In this document: piece after piece, positions 1-10,683 of the stretch
How the letters are laid out: each line of letters starts with the position of its first letter
How positions within the stretch are numbered: the first letter of the stretch is position 1
Origin: Curvularia sp. ZM96
Taxonomy: Eukaryota > Ascomycota > Dothideomycetes > Pleosporales > Pleosporaceae
Assembly (NCBI GenBank): GCA_022457065.1
Contig: JAJGBQ010000004.1
Span: 930,001-994,000, forward strand
Direction of reading: 5' to 3'
Length of the DNA: 64,000 bases
Notes under the pieces: model-generated
Databases searched by the model: none
Seen by the model: only the letters and a program-made list of their open reading frames with translations
What the model was told of the DNA's origin: nothing
Position numbers and translations under genes: made by a program

Positions 1-1431
1 GACCGATCGCTGGCCAGCAACGGGATTGGTCGTTGCACGTCTCGGCTGTGGTGCTGTGCTGGGAGGTGGTGGATATTGTTGCTGTAAGCGAGAAACAGGT
101 GCTGGTACTGCGGCCCAGCCACTACTGTTGCGTTGCTGCTCAAGCAAGACCTGTTGACTTGGCGAAGGAGTGAAGCAGTTCGGACTCAGTTCAGCCAAGG
201 GAGTGCGTTTGGGCTTGAAGAATGAGTCGATCGGCTTTGTGTCCTTTGGGTTAGGTGTTTGTACCACTGCTGAAGCTCGTCGTGAAGGGACTAGCGGCTG
301 AGCACTAGGCTTGGTGTTGTTTACGATATTCATGGGAAGCTTCGAACGAGGATAAAGGTCGCCTCGTGCAACACCCGCGGCGATATGTGGCGGGACCTCC
401 TCTCCGATATATGGCATATCGGCAACATCTACCCCGTCACCAAGTGGTGTAAGGTTGACAAGCTTCTCTGCGATCGGGCAGTAAACCCATTGGTACAGGA
501 ACGTCTTTTCTGCCTGGTCGAACGATTCCATGAAACCAGCGGGTACTTTGAGTTTTCCGTCGAACTGGGCGGCTTTGACAAGCCGGTCTACAGTCTTATG
601 CTTGCGCAGCATTCGATGAGCAGTCTTGAGACCAAGGCCACCGATACCTGGAAGATAGTCACAGCCGCTCAATATGGCCATTCTTCGAAAGTCTGCATCA
701 GACCAGCCGACGAAGCTGACCTCCCTGCAGGCAGTAAAGTGATTCCGGTTGACCTCAATACATTCTCCGTACTTGTCCAGCTTCGTGATCAGACACTTGA
801 CGCCGAAGACGAGCAGATCCGAGTCTTCTGATAGAACGCCGCTGATGATTCCTTTACGTTCGAGGTATGCCAGCTGAGAATCAGCCTCGTACGGTGCGAC
901 AACGTATTGGATGTTGTTCCGTTTCAGCTCTTCGATGACCATTCGCGCCATTTCCGGTGTCACATCCACACTCTTCTGCAATTCCTGTTGCGCTTGAGCT
1001 ACCTTTCCGACTTTCAAAAGTTCTAGTCCCAGTCTCTTGCTTTCTTTCCTTCTATCCCTCCTGCCCTTCTCCGTGCCCGCCTTGCTGGGTAGGTTGTCGC
1101 CATCAAACACGAGGTAAGGGGTTACACCAAAGTGGATGAGCATGCGGACGCGATGCATGACAAAATCGACATATCTAGCGAGACGTAAGCATAGTTTTGG
1201 CACACTGGACATGTAGCTGCATACTTGGTGGTGGGCTTCTCTAGGGCCAGATCAATGGCGCAGGCAGCAGTTGCACGGTGCAACCAACCATATGTATCCA
1301 CGCCGATAGTCTGACCCTCGTATTTTTTGAGACTGCATGGTTTCTGCACCGACTTTAACAGCGGAAGGAGTCCTGTTTCTCTATTAGCAATGTACATCCT
1401 ACTATTGGGTGTGCTGACCTGAGATGCCCAT
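1..1431 (-). CDS. EXO1: Exonuclease 1 (XPG/Rad2 family 5'-3' exonuclease), 3' end cut by window
   Basis: A nuclear 5'-3' exonuclease and flap nuclease of mismatch repair, double-strand-break resection and replication. Three exons join: 1419-1431 (13 nt, reading MGIS plus one base), 1225-1372 and 1-1174. The introns are 1373-1418 (46 nt) and 1175-1224 (50 nt). The joined protein begins MGISGLLPLLKSVQKPC, the family N-terminus. Metal-binding acids fall exactly at the human EXO1 numbering: D30 (GVDTYGWLH), D78 (LVFDGD), E150 and D152 (APYEADSQLAYL), D171 and D173 (SEDSDLL). The H3TH region follows (LSGCDYLPGIGGLGLKTA). About 445 residues lie in the window; the last part visible is a Pro/Ser-rich tail, so the nuclease core is complete and the C-terminal interaction tail is cut off. 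A perfect MCB box lies 20 bp upstream. Identity is very secure; the exon joints were inferred by hand. Confidence 0.95.
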
Positions 1432-1767
1432 TGTGGGCCCTTTGCCGCTCACGCGTCGGGCCTAGACAATGGCTGCAATACGAACACTATAGCAACATGC
1501 TGGTATTGAGCCGCCGGAGTGTTGTTCGAAGAGAAGCTCTCGCAGAACCAGTGTATAAGAGAAGGGGAAAGAAAGAGCCGTCACACTCTAAATACAGTAG
1601 TGGAGTACTTGATCGCGGGTACACGCCCATGGCAGGAACGCGCCCCGCTAAGAACGCGCTAACCAAGTCAGTGCACTGACGCGACTACCAACGCCGACTG
1701 CCGACGGATTGTCCAAAATTTCTTGCGTCAAACACCAACAGTACTGAGAAGGCAACAAAGAGTCAAA
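1432..1767. promoter_or_regulatory. Divergent promoter region EXO1 / TMA16
   Basis: 336 bp between the two start codons, with no credible coding sequence. It must carry the promoters and 5' leaders of both genes. The only recognisable element is an ACGCGT box at 1451-1456. Confidence 0.6.
1451..1456. promoter_or_regulatory. MCB box (ACGCGT), candidate MBF site for EXO1
   Basis: A perfect palindromic MluI cell-cycle box 20 bp upstream of the EXO1 start codon. In yeasts ACGCGT binds MBF and drives G1/S expression of DNA replication and repair genes. Function here is inferred from position and from the class of gene. Confidence 0.45.
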
Positions 1768-2358
1768 ATGGTCAGCAATCGCCTCGACAAAGTGCACAAG
1801 CAGATCGCCAAGAAGAAGGGCAAGAATCCAAACTTGCACGAAGGCAGCCGGGATACAAAGCGACTACAAAGCGCAGCGCAAAGAGATGATAAGCTCAATC
1901 GCCTTAGCAAAATCCGGGAGAACCAGAATCGCCCATATTGTATGCATACTTGGTGATATAGAGTGAGTACAAATTACTGACACGCGGCAGTATCCCGCAT
2001 AAAATCTTTTCAGTCATATACGACAGAACATGAATCTCCACTTAGTGTGGCCGAAATCCAGGCTATGATTGAAGACTATCTAGGCCGAGATGACGAAGAG
2101 CTGGCGAAACTCAAAGCAGAACGCCGTCCAGGAAGGCCACCTAGCACACGCCAAAACCTGCTTGAAATCAGTCAAAAGACGGAGCAGAACGAGTACGCCT
2201 CTGGTTTTTGGGTACCGGATCTCGAAGACACGGCCAATCTGCGTAAACTTAAGGAGTGGAATGGCACGTGGGCTCAGCTAGCCACGCTCAAGTTTTGCAG
2301 AATCTCAAAGGAAGGCTATAAGCGCGAGTCGAGTTTTCCACCCAAGGGCATGTCTTGA
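1768..2358 (+). CDS. TMA16: Translation machinery-associated protein 16 (TMA16 family)
   Basis: A small basic protein associated with pre-60S ribosomal particles. Exons 1768-1939 and 1991-2358 are joined across a 51-nt intron (GTATGC...GGCAG, branch TACTGAC), giving 179 aa. The start MVSNRLDKVHKQIAKKKG is the family's Lys-rich N-terminus, and the joint reads RPYLSRIKSFQSYTTEHES, matching the conserved middle motif. The second exon holds the conserved block ending in a GFWVPDL-type motif and an acidic helix (IQAMIEDYLGRDDEEL). An upstream in-frame start-like codon at 1723 is ignored because the family begins at MVSN. It is transcribed away from EXO1. Confidence 0.9.
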
Positions 2359-2943
2359 GCGACAGCATTTTCTCCGTCGAGCGATGATTTTTGATCCACT
2401 GTCAATGCTTTGAGGGTTTCTTTTGTCCTCGTTACGTCAATCTGCATTGCTTCTGCAAACTCGCTGTTTGTTTAATAGCTGATCACTGCTCCGGTTTTTC
2501 TTCTTAATCCGCCGCTCCGCCGCTAGGAAGTACGTCGACCTTATCTGTGCGGAGGCCAACGTCGCGGATTGTATCATCTATGGACACATTCCTAATCGCA
2601 GCCATGCCACTATATCCTCCACAGGGTCTCCTTACTTACAGATGTCGCTGCAGATTCATATGCGAGCTTTCTTGCGAGAGGACAGATCTTTCTACAAACA
2701 TCAAAGAACCTCGAAGTCTGAAGAAAGGGAGGAAACGCGCTAGCTCAGCCCAAGTGGTTGATAAAACCAGAAGTAGAAGAGATATCGGAAGAAACAAGAT
2801 GCTGAATTAGTGTGTGGGAAATGCCATGTCATCATTCTAAGCTGGATCTTGGGGGGGAAACCTCACCCACCAAACAACATACTGAGGAGAAGGACATCTT
2901 CAAAACCAATCCAGGACATTCTCCGAATCACTAAACTACTCTT
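2359..2943. other. Convergent 3' intergenic region
   Basis: 585 bp between the stops of TMA16 and the next, opposite-strand gene. Short ORFs here have no family resemblance and I consider them chance. Nothing else is recognised. Confidence 0.5.
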
Positions 2944-3704
2944 TCACTTATACTCCTTGAACTCTACATGCCTCACATTCCTCGCCACAGTTCCCTCTCT
3001 CAAGTGTGGAATCACCTTGTCAAACTCCTCCGACTCACGAAACTTCATATGATCCGCCAAACTCTCCCAACCCATAAACATCACAAACAACTTGCCCTGC
3101 ACTCCCTCGCCCAACGCCTCATGACCCTGATTCTCAAGACTCCATCCGCCGGCCAGCCCCTTGGCATTCACATTCGCGATCTGCGCTACCGCCTCCTGGA
3201 AAGCAGCGAACTGAGCGTCGTAGTCCGAGGAATTGTAGTCCGGTTGGAAGAACGCTGAAAAGTACTCTGTCACTGGGCATGTGAAAGGATCGCCCTGTGC
3301 GATTTGTGCAGCGGGAAGCCTGACGTGGAAGAAGCTTGGGCCCCTGGCTAGAAAGTTTTGATTGATTTTTTCAATAAAGGGTTGAAAGGATGGACTCTGT
3401 ACGAATGCTTTGTGGGACTCGAGCGAGTCCCAATCTATTATGTGCTGTGAGTGTAGTGACGGAGGAGAAAAGGAAGAGCGAGCAAGGATAAAGCGTTCTC
3501 GTATAGCATGACAACATACGTACCGACAACCACATGCACCGTATCCTGGTCTTCGACTTGTCTTCCCCAAAGCACCCTTCTTGCACCAGGCTGTGCTACA
3601 AGAGTCCCAAGGCAATCTTCCCATTGTAGTTTCGTCTCTCCGGCCGAAAGATCGAGACTGGGTTTCAGCGGCAGGTTGAGGACTTCTGCTGTCATGTCCG
3701 CCAT
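2944..3704 (-). CDS. ABM-like (dimeric alpha-beta barrel) protein, two modules
   Basis: Exons 3524-3704 and 2944-3434 join across an 89-nt intron (3435-3523) so that the frame reads HVVVDWDSLESHKAF; the product is 223 aa. It looks like two antibiotic-biosynthesis-monooxygenase (ABM) type ferredoxin-fold modules in tandem. In each, a beta strand is followed by the typical W-x-S-x-x-x-H/D-x-x-F pattern: DWDSLESHKAF near residue 61 and GWESLADHMKF near residue 185. No signal peptide or membrane segment is seen, so it is probably cytosolic. ABM-fold proteins include small oxygenases and non-catalytic stress proteins, so the reaction is unknown. 3704 is the first ATG of the frame. Confident as a gene, moderate on fold, none on substrate. 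Confidence 0.75.
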
Positions 3705-4336
3705 TTTGGGGGTTTTAGGGGAGAATGTTGTGACAACGGGGAGATGCAATGACAGTTGTTACGGGGAACGCTTTGATATATGGACAACAATGTGTAATGC
3801 ATAGATAGGCAGCAGGAAGATCCCATCTTACCGCAATCCCCCGCATGAGCTGAATACGTACACCATCACCGAAAATAGTGTCGACCCCGCCTTGAATATG
3901 ACATAAGATTCGTGACGTCCGAAACATTGGCATGTGCGATCATAACTCTGGACGATTCAGCGGCGCCACGTTGGCGTATATCACAGGCTCTTCTATCATC
4001 GGAGAGCAATTCGCATCGTCTCATTCATCTTTGTTTGTGGAAAGGAATGCATTTCAGCCCGACAAGGAGCCATTCTCACCACGCCGCAATAAGGGTTCAC
4101 TGCACGCATTACCAATACAGCAATCACCCCTACAACCATTCAACTCAATTGCGAACTCGCTATTGTAAAGCCATTGTAAATTATGTTTTTTTCTCCAATT
4201 CAAACCCCTGTTCGATGCAATCGCTGCCCAAAAAGAAACCACCACAATGTATCACGAGAACGCTTAATCATACACACAATCATAATTCCACAAATACCAG
4301 TCTTGACTTTGGAAATCCATCTTCTGTTCTCCTCCT
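3705..4336. other. Intergenic: promoter of ABM-like gene and 3' region of NUP159
   Basis: 632 bp. A 142-codon ORF on the plus strand (3912-4340) has no domain-like composition and runs into the NUP159 terminus; I treat it as chance. No repeat or RNA gene is recognised. Confidence 0.5.
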
Positions 4337-7300
4337 CTAGTTCACTTTGGTGGCTTTGACTCCTCGATCCAAGAGCACACTTCGCAGATCTTTGGCAACT
4401 TGTTTCCTCTTTCTAGCCGTCTCTCTCAATGTGTCCATGTTCTCATCAACCAGATCAGATAGACGAGCAATATCCTTTCCGCTGGCCGTGGGGCTACCTT
4501 CCGGTGTGTAGAACAGGCCGTAACCCTTGCTAGGGGTTGGTGTATTCTCAACCTCAGGTGTAAGGGCGCGACGATTCAAATCGGCCAAAGTGAGCTTCTT
4601 ATGGCCGGTGGGGGGCGTCGCATACGGTGTATCAGCGATACTATGACGGAGACTGGTCCCGCGAGATTGTCGTGGTGTGCCAGTGTTACGGGATGAGGTA
4701 GATGATCGACGGCTGGGCTCGGCCAGACCCATCTTACGCATTTGGGCCTCGAGAACCAGAATGTCATTATTCCTCTGTTCTGCTATATTAGCCAGCCTCA
4801 AGATGGTCTTCTTGACAGCGTCCATAGAAGGCACGGCCTTGGTGCTGCCGCTCTGGGCATTATGGGTAGTTACGCGAGAGCGCAGGACGGCAACTGCATC
4901 TTCAGCCTTGCGCAGAGATGTAAGTAGCTGAGCGTATTCGTTGCGTAGGCTCTTCTGGCCATCCGCAAGCTCCTTGGGCAAAGGTGCTTTGCGAAGCGCC
5001 TCAACCCTTTCAGGGTCTTTGCGATTTATGATCTGGCGGCGAATGTCGTTAAGACGAGTCATCAGCTTAGCCTTCTCGTGAAGGAGGCGAGCAAGCTGAG
5101 CCAACTTGTCGAGCACGTCCTGTACTCGACCAGCATCAAGTTCTTGCTCCAGATCTTCCTCAAGAGACCGCAATGCCTGTATCTCACACAGTGAGAATTG
5201 CTCGAACCACGGCCCGTCTTGTCCCTGAGAGAGAATGTCTTCGAGCATGCCTCGATCGACTCTGTGATTGGGCTGGGGTCTCTGGTGATACTCAGTAAAG
5301 GACTTGACGGACCTCATGTTCCATCCCAGAGCATCAACCATGCCATTGATGTCCTTGTATATCATTTCGATCTGAGCGGCATGACCAGTCTTGTTGGGCG
5401 ATTTACCGCCAGTATAATTCTGATACGCAACAAATTCCTCAAGGTTCCGGCTAGGTTCGATAGGTTGTGCGAGCTGAAGGCGCATCTTCTCGTCTTCCTC
5501 ATCTTCCAAATCGGCAAATTGCGGTTGGGGTGTCGGTGGCTTGGATCCTTGAATAGAGGAGCTCAACGAAGCCCCAGGTGCAACCAGAGGTTCACGTTGA
5601 ATTCGAGACGATGAGCTGGGACGCATTGGACTTGGTGAGCGAAGGTTTTGGGCGCGGTTGGTGGGAGGCGGGAAAGTCGGCTTCGCAGACGCGGATGAAC
5701 TAGGCCTACTGCCAAAGGGAGCTTTCGCTGGTTGCTGACCAAACAAAGAAGGTCCTCCAAACGATGGCTGATTACCAGCAGGCTTGGAAGGCTGACCAAA
5801 CAACGAAGGCTGAGCCGGGGATGCACTTCGTCCGGACTGAGAAGTACCCCCGGACTTCACAGCGGGGGGAGTTGGCGCAGGGGGGAAGAAGCTTGACTGA
5901 TTACCGAGTTTTGGTTGGAACGATTTTGAGGCGTTGTTTGGCGGATAGGTGTCGTCGGGTTCCTCGTCGTCCTCATCTTCATCTTCATCCTCAGAGTAGT
6001 CATCCTCGTCTGCTCCCTCCTTATCAATAGGAGATGCTTCGACTGAAGAGCTGGGAGCTTCGACTTCAACGCCTGGACTACCCGCAAGAGGAGGCAAATC
6101 ATCACCGTTTGACTGGGGGAGTTTGGTGTTGATGAAGTCAGGTGGTAATGGTGCGTCCTCGATCTTGGATGGCTTTGACTTGGTGAAATCCGGTGGCAGA
6201 GGAGCATCATCTAGAGGAGTAGCTGGCTCTTGCACAGGAGGTGCTGCCTTGGGGGTTGCACTGTCTTTAGCAGGAGTATCACTTGGAAACAGCTTCTGTT
6301 TTGGTGGTGACGCCGGTGTGGTAGAGACATATTGCGGAGGCTGAGCTGCAGGCGTAGCTGGAGGCTTGATGCCCGTACCCCCAAGTGTGTTGGCAAAGTC
6401 GCTACCAAAGAATGAGCCATTCGCGGGCGCTGCAGGCTTCGCCGGGTCGTCCTTCGCCGTACCGTCAGGGGTAAAGGTAGTGCCAAGTTTGAAGCCACCA
6501 GCAAGCCCGAACAGGCCTTGTGATGCTGGGGCCTGAGGGGTTGGTGTGGCCTCATCCCTCTTGCGCCCTTGTGCGTCATTTGCATCGCTCATATCAGACG
6601 TCTTCGACTCGAATGAGGCTGTGTTGAAAGACGACTTGTTCGGCTGTCCGAAGATGGAACTGCTCTGCTGCGAGGGTGTGTTGCCCCAAGAAGGCAGAGA
6701 CGACCCCATGCCAGACCCTATAGTGACCGTTGAACCAAAGCTGGGTTCACTCTTGAGGTTAGCGAAACCAGACTTTTGCTGGCCAAGTGCTGCAAATCCT
6801 GAACCCGCCTGGGCGGAACCAGTGCTCCCAAAGCTGGAAAAGCTTGACGTTCCTCCATTCTGTCCAAATTTGGCGAACCCAGAAGAGGTCCCCGCAGCAG
6901 CAGAGAAGGGGTTGGCTTTGGCGTCAGAATTTTGGGCAGGGGCTCCCCACAGGGACGACTTGTTGCCCATGTTACCCACTGCACCAAATCCGGAGCCGCC
7001 GGACGCACCGATGGCTGATGGTGCGCCGAAAGCTGTCTTAGCACCAGCACCAGCACCAACGGCAGACGGTGCACCAAATGCGGGCGGGGGAGGCTTGCTC
7101 AAGGTAGGTGTGGGTAGACTTGAAGGCGAGGTTCCAAACCCAGGTGTCCCAAAGCCCGGTGGAGTAGGCCTCATCAAGGCAGGAGAGGGCGAGTTGTGTC
7201 CAGCATTGCCAAAGTGAGGAATACCAGGAGTTCCAGGGGTGGTTACCGATCTGCCAAAAGGTGGGTGTGAACCAGGTGTACTAGGCTGCCCAAAAGGCGT

Positions 7301-8838
7301 AGAAGTAGCGATGGGAAGTTTCGATGCTGGAGTATGGGCTCTGGGTGTAGTAGTTGGCTCTCGTTGTGTGGATTCACTTTTGAAGATGAGACCTGGGTAG
7401 CGCTCGCCGGCCTCGATTGATCGGTTCCACACCACCCACCAAGCTGTAAGAAGACCTTCGTGGGTAAGAGCCATATAAGCTGGCAATGGCCATGGAGCCT
7501 CATTGATCTCTTCCAGACTTGGAATTGGGCGTAGAATCTTCTCTTTACTTGAAAGATCGAGTGCTTCTCCTATGAAGACGCTGTCCAATTCGTCGTCTCC
7601 GTATGCGGTCCTCGGCACAGCAGCTTTCTTGGTATCATCGACATTGACGAGCATGAGCTCCTTCAGGTTCTGTTGGTCGGGAGATATCTGGTTGCTCGTG
7701 GAAGCAAGTATGGCAATGGAGTCAGTTTGCGAGGAGGTGATGATAAGCATGTCGTCGAGATCGGGTTTCCAGTTCTGTAGTCGGGTGGATGAGAAGCGGG
7801 CAGGGAGGGCTCGTCGCGGAGGTTCAAATGCCTCGGGCAGCGGGTCCCAGGCAAAGGCATGGTATGTGAAGGATTCCCAGTTTTTGGTCGACTTGATTAC
7901 ACTGAGTTTCTTGGGTTCCGGGCTCTCTGGATCTTGATTCTTGATCGAATAGACAGCGACGAACTCATGTGTGTTCAGCCATGCTACACCAGTTACTTCG
8001 TAACTCTCATCGACATCTGGTGCGCGGGGAATCACGCCCTTGAGTTCTCCATTAGTCATGTGTATGGCGCAGGTACCGTCATTTGAACCAGAGATTACAG
8101 CCTTTCCGCGGGCGCTCCAGGCAGCGCAGTTGACGTCAGTATCGCGAATTGTCTTCTTGACGCCGTCTGCCACATTGCATATCTGAAGCTTGCCGGAATC
8201 AAGGACAATGGCGAAGTAATGCTCGAATTCGGGGGCGGGATTTGGGAGAAGGGCGCGCACGGGCGCATCGGTCTGCACAGTTTGTTCTGCATCCTTTCTT
8301 CCTTTGCCGACAACTTCGCTGACGTTGTATATCGAAATCAGGCCCTTTTGTTCTGCAGCAACGACGAGGAAGTCTCCGTCGGCAGAGAAGGCAACGTGAC
8401 GCAGGTTCTCCGTAGAAATTGTGACATCAGGTGTAAAGTCTGCTACTACATCGACATCGCGTTCTTCGAGTCGTGGGTCATCGGGCTTATCGATTTCGTC
8501 GGCCTTCGTCTTGCCCTCGAAGGCTTTGCGCACGGCGTCTGTGGATGCGATGACGAGTATATTAGGGCCGGCGGCTGCGAGGAGACCAGGCTTGGAGGCA
8601 ACGGAGAGGAGGTTCGCGGAAGCAGAGGGAAGGTTATCGTTAGGCCATGGCTGGGGGAGAAGCTTGACCTTCTTGGGGCCTTGCTTTCCATTGCTGAGGA
8701 CCTTGAAGCCTAGATGCTGTAGATTCTGTCAGTTGCTGTCTATTGGTGATGGAGCGTGATCACAGCTGTAGCTACCTCAGTTTCCACCTCAGGCACCTCA
8801 GCCCCAACCTCGACCGCCGGCGCATGGCTTTTTGACAT
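4337..8838 (-). CDS. NUP159: Nucleoporin Nup159/Nup214 (FG nucleoporin of the cytoplasmic face)
   Basis: Exons 8776-8838 and 4337-8716 join across a 59-nt intron (8717-8775), giving 1480 aa. In order: an N-terminal beta-propeller (about residues 22-430; conserved LLPQPWPNDNLP and NLLSVASKPGLLAAAG) that in yeast docks the mRNA-export helicase Dbp5; a Ser/Pro-rich region with many FG, GFG and PxFG repeats (about 480-830); an acidic tract (EDEDEDEDDEEPDD); further SLFGQ-type repeats; and a C-terminal helical region (about 1130-1480) that in yeast assembles with Nup82 and Nsp1. Length and order fit fungal Nup159. I start at MSKSHAP (8838); an in-frame ATG at 8922 would add 28 residues, less like relatives. 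Divergent from PUP1. Confidence 0.93.
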
Positions 8839-9417
8839 TCTGCAGGATTTGCAGGCCGAACAGGTTCTGGCGCGAAGGAGACTCGGCTTGGTGTCGCGCG
8901 TTGGAGTTCGCAGCTTATTCATAAATGCATTGGATGTCTAGCGCGTTTGCGCGTGCACGGGCTGTGTGGTTCTGGGGGGACAAAGAATGGTCCAGCAGCA
9001 CTTAGACTGGGACCGGTTGTGAATGAAGAGCAAAAGAAGGGTACAAGAATGGCGGTGATGTCGCAAAAAAGAGCCTGGCGCTGCGGCATCAGCAAGCATG
9101 CAGGCCTGCAACCAGTAGCTCGTCACTTTTGCCAGACGCGCTTTGTTGTCTAGGAAAAGTCGGGGTTAGTATGCGTCTGGTGGATCACCGTGCCAAGAGA
9201 GCGGTCCAAGCTCCACCGACCAGGCACGACGAGCTACGCAAGTCCCCTCCCATCATCGCCGCCGCCGCCGACCGCCTAGAGAGCGATAGAGACAGTCTTG
9301 GGAATAATACCACGACCGATACTCCCAGAAGTGTTCACCTAGGACACTCAAAAGCCAGATACGCTTCCCGGTCCCGCAATCTACCCTCCACCACCGTCAC
9401 CAGTCTTACCACACATC
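8839..9417. promoter_or_regulatory. Divergent promoter region NUP159 / PUP1
   Basis: 579 bp between start codons. No coding exon is supported. It holds the promoters and 5' leaders of both genes; I recognise no specific element. Confidence 0.5.
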
Positions 9418-10308
9418 ATGGGCGGCTTCGACTTCTCTAACCACAACCGCAATGTGGCTCTCCATGCCCAGGGTATTCCGCTACCCAAGGCTACCAGCAC
9501 AGGAACCACCATCGTTGGCTGTCTCTTTGACGGTGGCGTGGTAATTGCAGCAGATACCCGTGCAACCAGCGGTCCCATAGTAGCAGACAAGGCATGCTTT
9601 CCCCACCATGGATACCGCCATCACGATAGCCTCTAATACTTTTTTATATAGAACTGCGAGAAATTGCACTACATTGCCCCGCAGATCTGGTGTGCTGGTG
9701 CTGGTACCGCCGCCGACACCGAGTTCACGACCGCCATCATCTCGTCGAACCTCGAACTACACGCCCTCTCCACCGGTCGCAAGCCCCGCGTTGTCACCTG
9801 CATGACGATGCTGAAGCAGCATCTCTTCCGCCACCAAGGCCACATTGGTGCCTACCTCGTCGTCGCCGGCGTCGACCCAACAGGCCCCCACCTCTTCACC
9901 GTCCACGCCCACGGTTCCACTGACAAGCTGCCATATGTCACCATGGGTTCTGGTTCATTGGCCGCCATGTCTGTTTTTGAGACACAGTGGAAGGCCCATT
10001 TGACACGCGACGAGGCCGTCACTCTATGCTCCAACGCCATCGAGGCTGGTATCTGGAACGATCTGGGTTCCGGTAGCAACGTAGACGTGGCGGTCATCAC
10101 AGAGGAGAAGACGACACTGATGAGGAACTACAAGACACCAAATACCAGGCAGCCCAAGCAGAGGAACTACAGGTTCCAGCGTGGTACCACAGCCGTGTTG
10201 AACGAAAAGATTATCAAAAAGGAGGAGATCAGCAAGTACGTTACTGTGCACGAGCTCAAGGACGACGACGTGACCGCTACAGCGGAGACAATGGAGGTAG
10301 ACTCGTAG
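9418..10308 (+). CDS. PUP1: 20S proteasome subunit beta-2 (beta type-7, Pup1), trypsin-like site
   Basis: A catalytic subunit of the 20S core that cleaves after basic residues. Exons 9418-9591 and 9652-10308 give 276 aa. The propeptide ends ATSTG and the mature enzyme begins with nucleophile Thr30 (G-TTIVGC). D, K and S residues of the Ntn-hydrolase site are in place (AADTRATSG, IVADK, GSGSLAAM). The intron 9592-9651 begins GC, not GT: the exon ends GACAAG and continues GCATGC, while the downstream exon resumes AACTGCGAG to give VADKNCEKLHYI, the invariant family sequence. No GT donor fits. Branch CTAAT and acceptor ATATAG are normal. The C-terminal extension that wraps beta-3 is present (ISKYVTVHEL). 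Identity is certain. Confidence 0.97.
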
Positions 10309-10683
10309 AAGGGGAGTCTAGAGTGATGCACGACATGGCGTTACGAACATGAAGAACATGTACTATACACCGACAGGGGATGTCGAATGGACTCCCTTGG
10401 ACTGGATAGCTAGAAGGCAATATGATCATGACGAACAATCATCTCTCTGCTTGCCGAACAGGCTATCTACACACTGTTTGGGTTTTCCTTAGGCCGCGAA
10501 AAAAACAAATCGAATGCTTAGATTTTAGACAATCCACCACTAACATTAAATCAAGTCAATTCCGAAAAAAAAGGCAAGGACCAATACAAACAGAGTGTCC
10601 ATCCCACACTGAGGACACAACATTCAATATATTCATCTCTTTACTACAGTCCTGAGTCAGATTCCAAGTCCGTATGTAACCCC
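10309..10683. other. Convergent 3' region PUP1 / ARP4
   Basis: 375 bp between two converging stop codons, with A/T-rich 3'-UTR-like sequence. No gene is seen. Confidence 0.5.

Noticed and set aside
385..831. Open plus-strand frame of 148 codons
   Set aside because: It is antisense to the conserved EXO1 nuclease core; the minus-strand translation matches the family residue by residue.
3912..4340. 142-codon plus-strand ORF downstream of NUP159
   Set aside because: It lacks domain-like composition and overlaps the NUP159 stop; no promoter or splice signal supports it.
6546..7217. 223-codon plus-strand ORF, Pro/Ala-rich
   Set aside because: A shadow of the FG-repeat part of NUP159; low-complexity coding DNA keeps other frames open.
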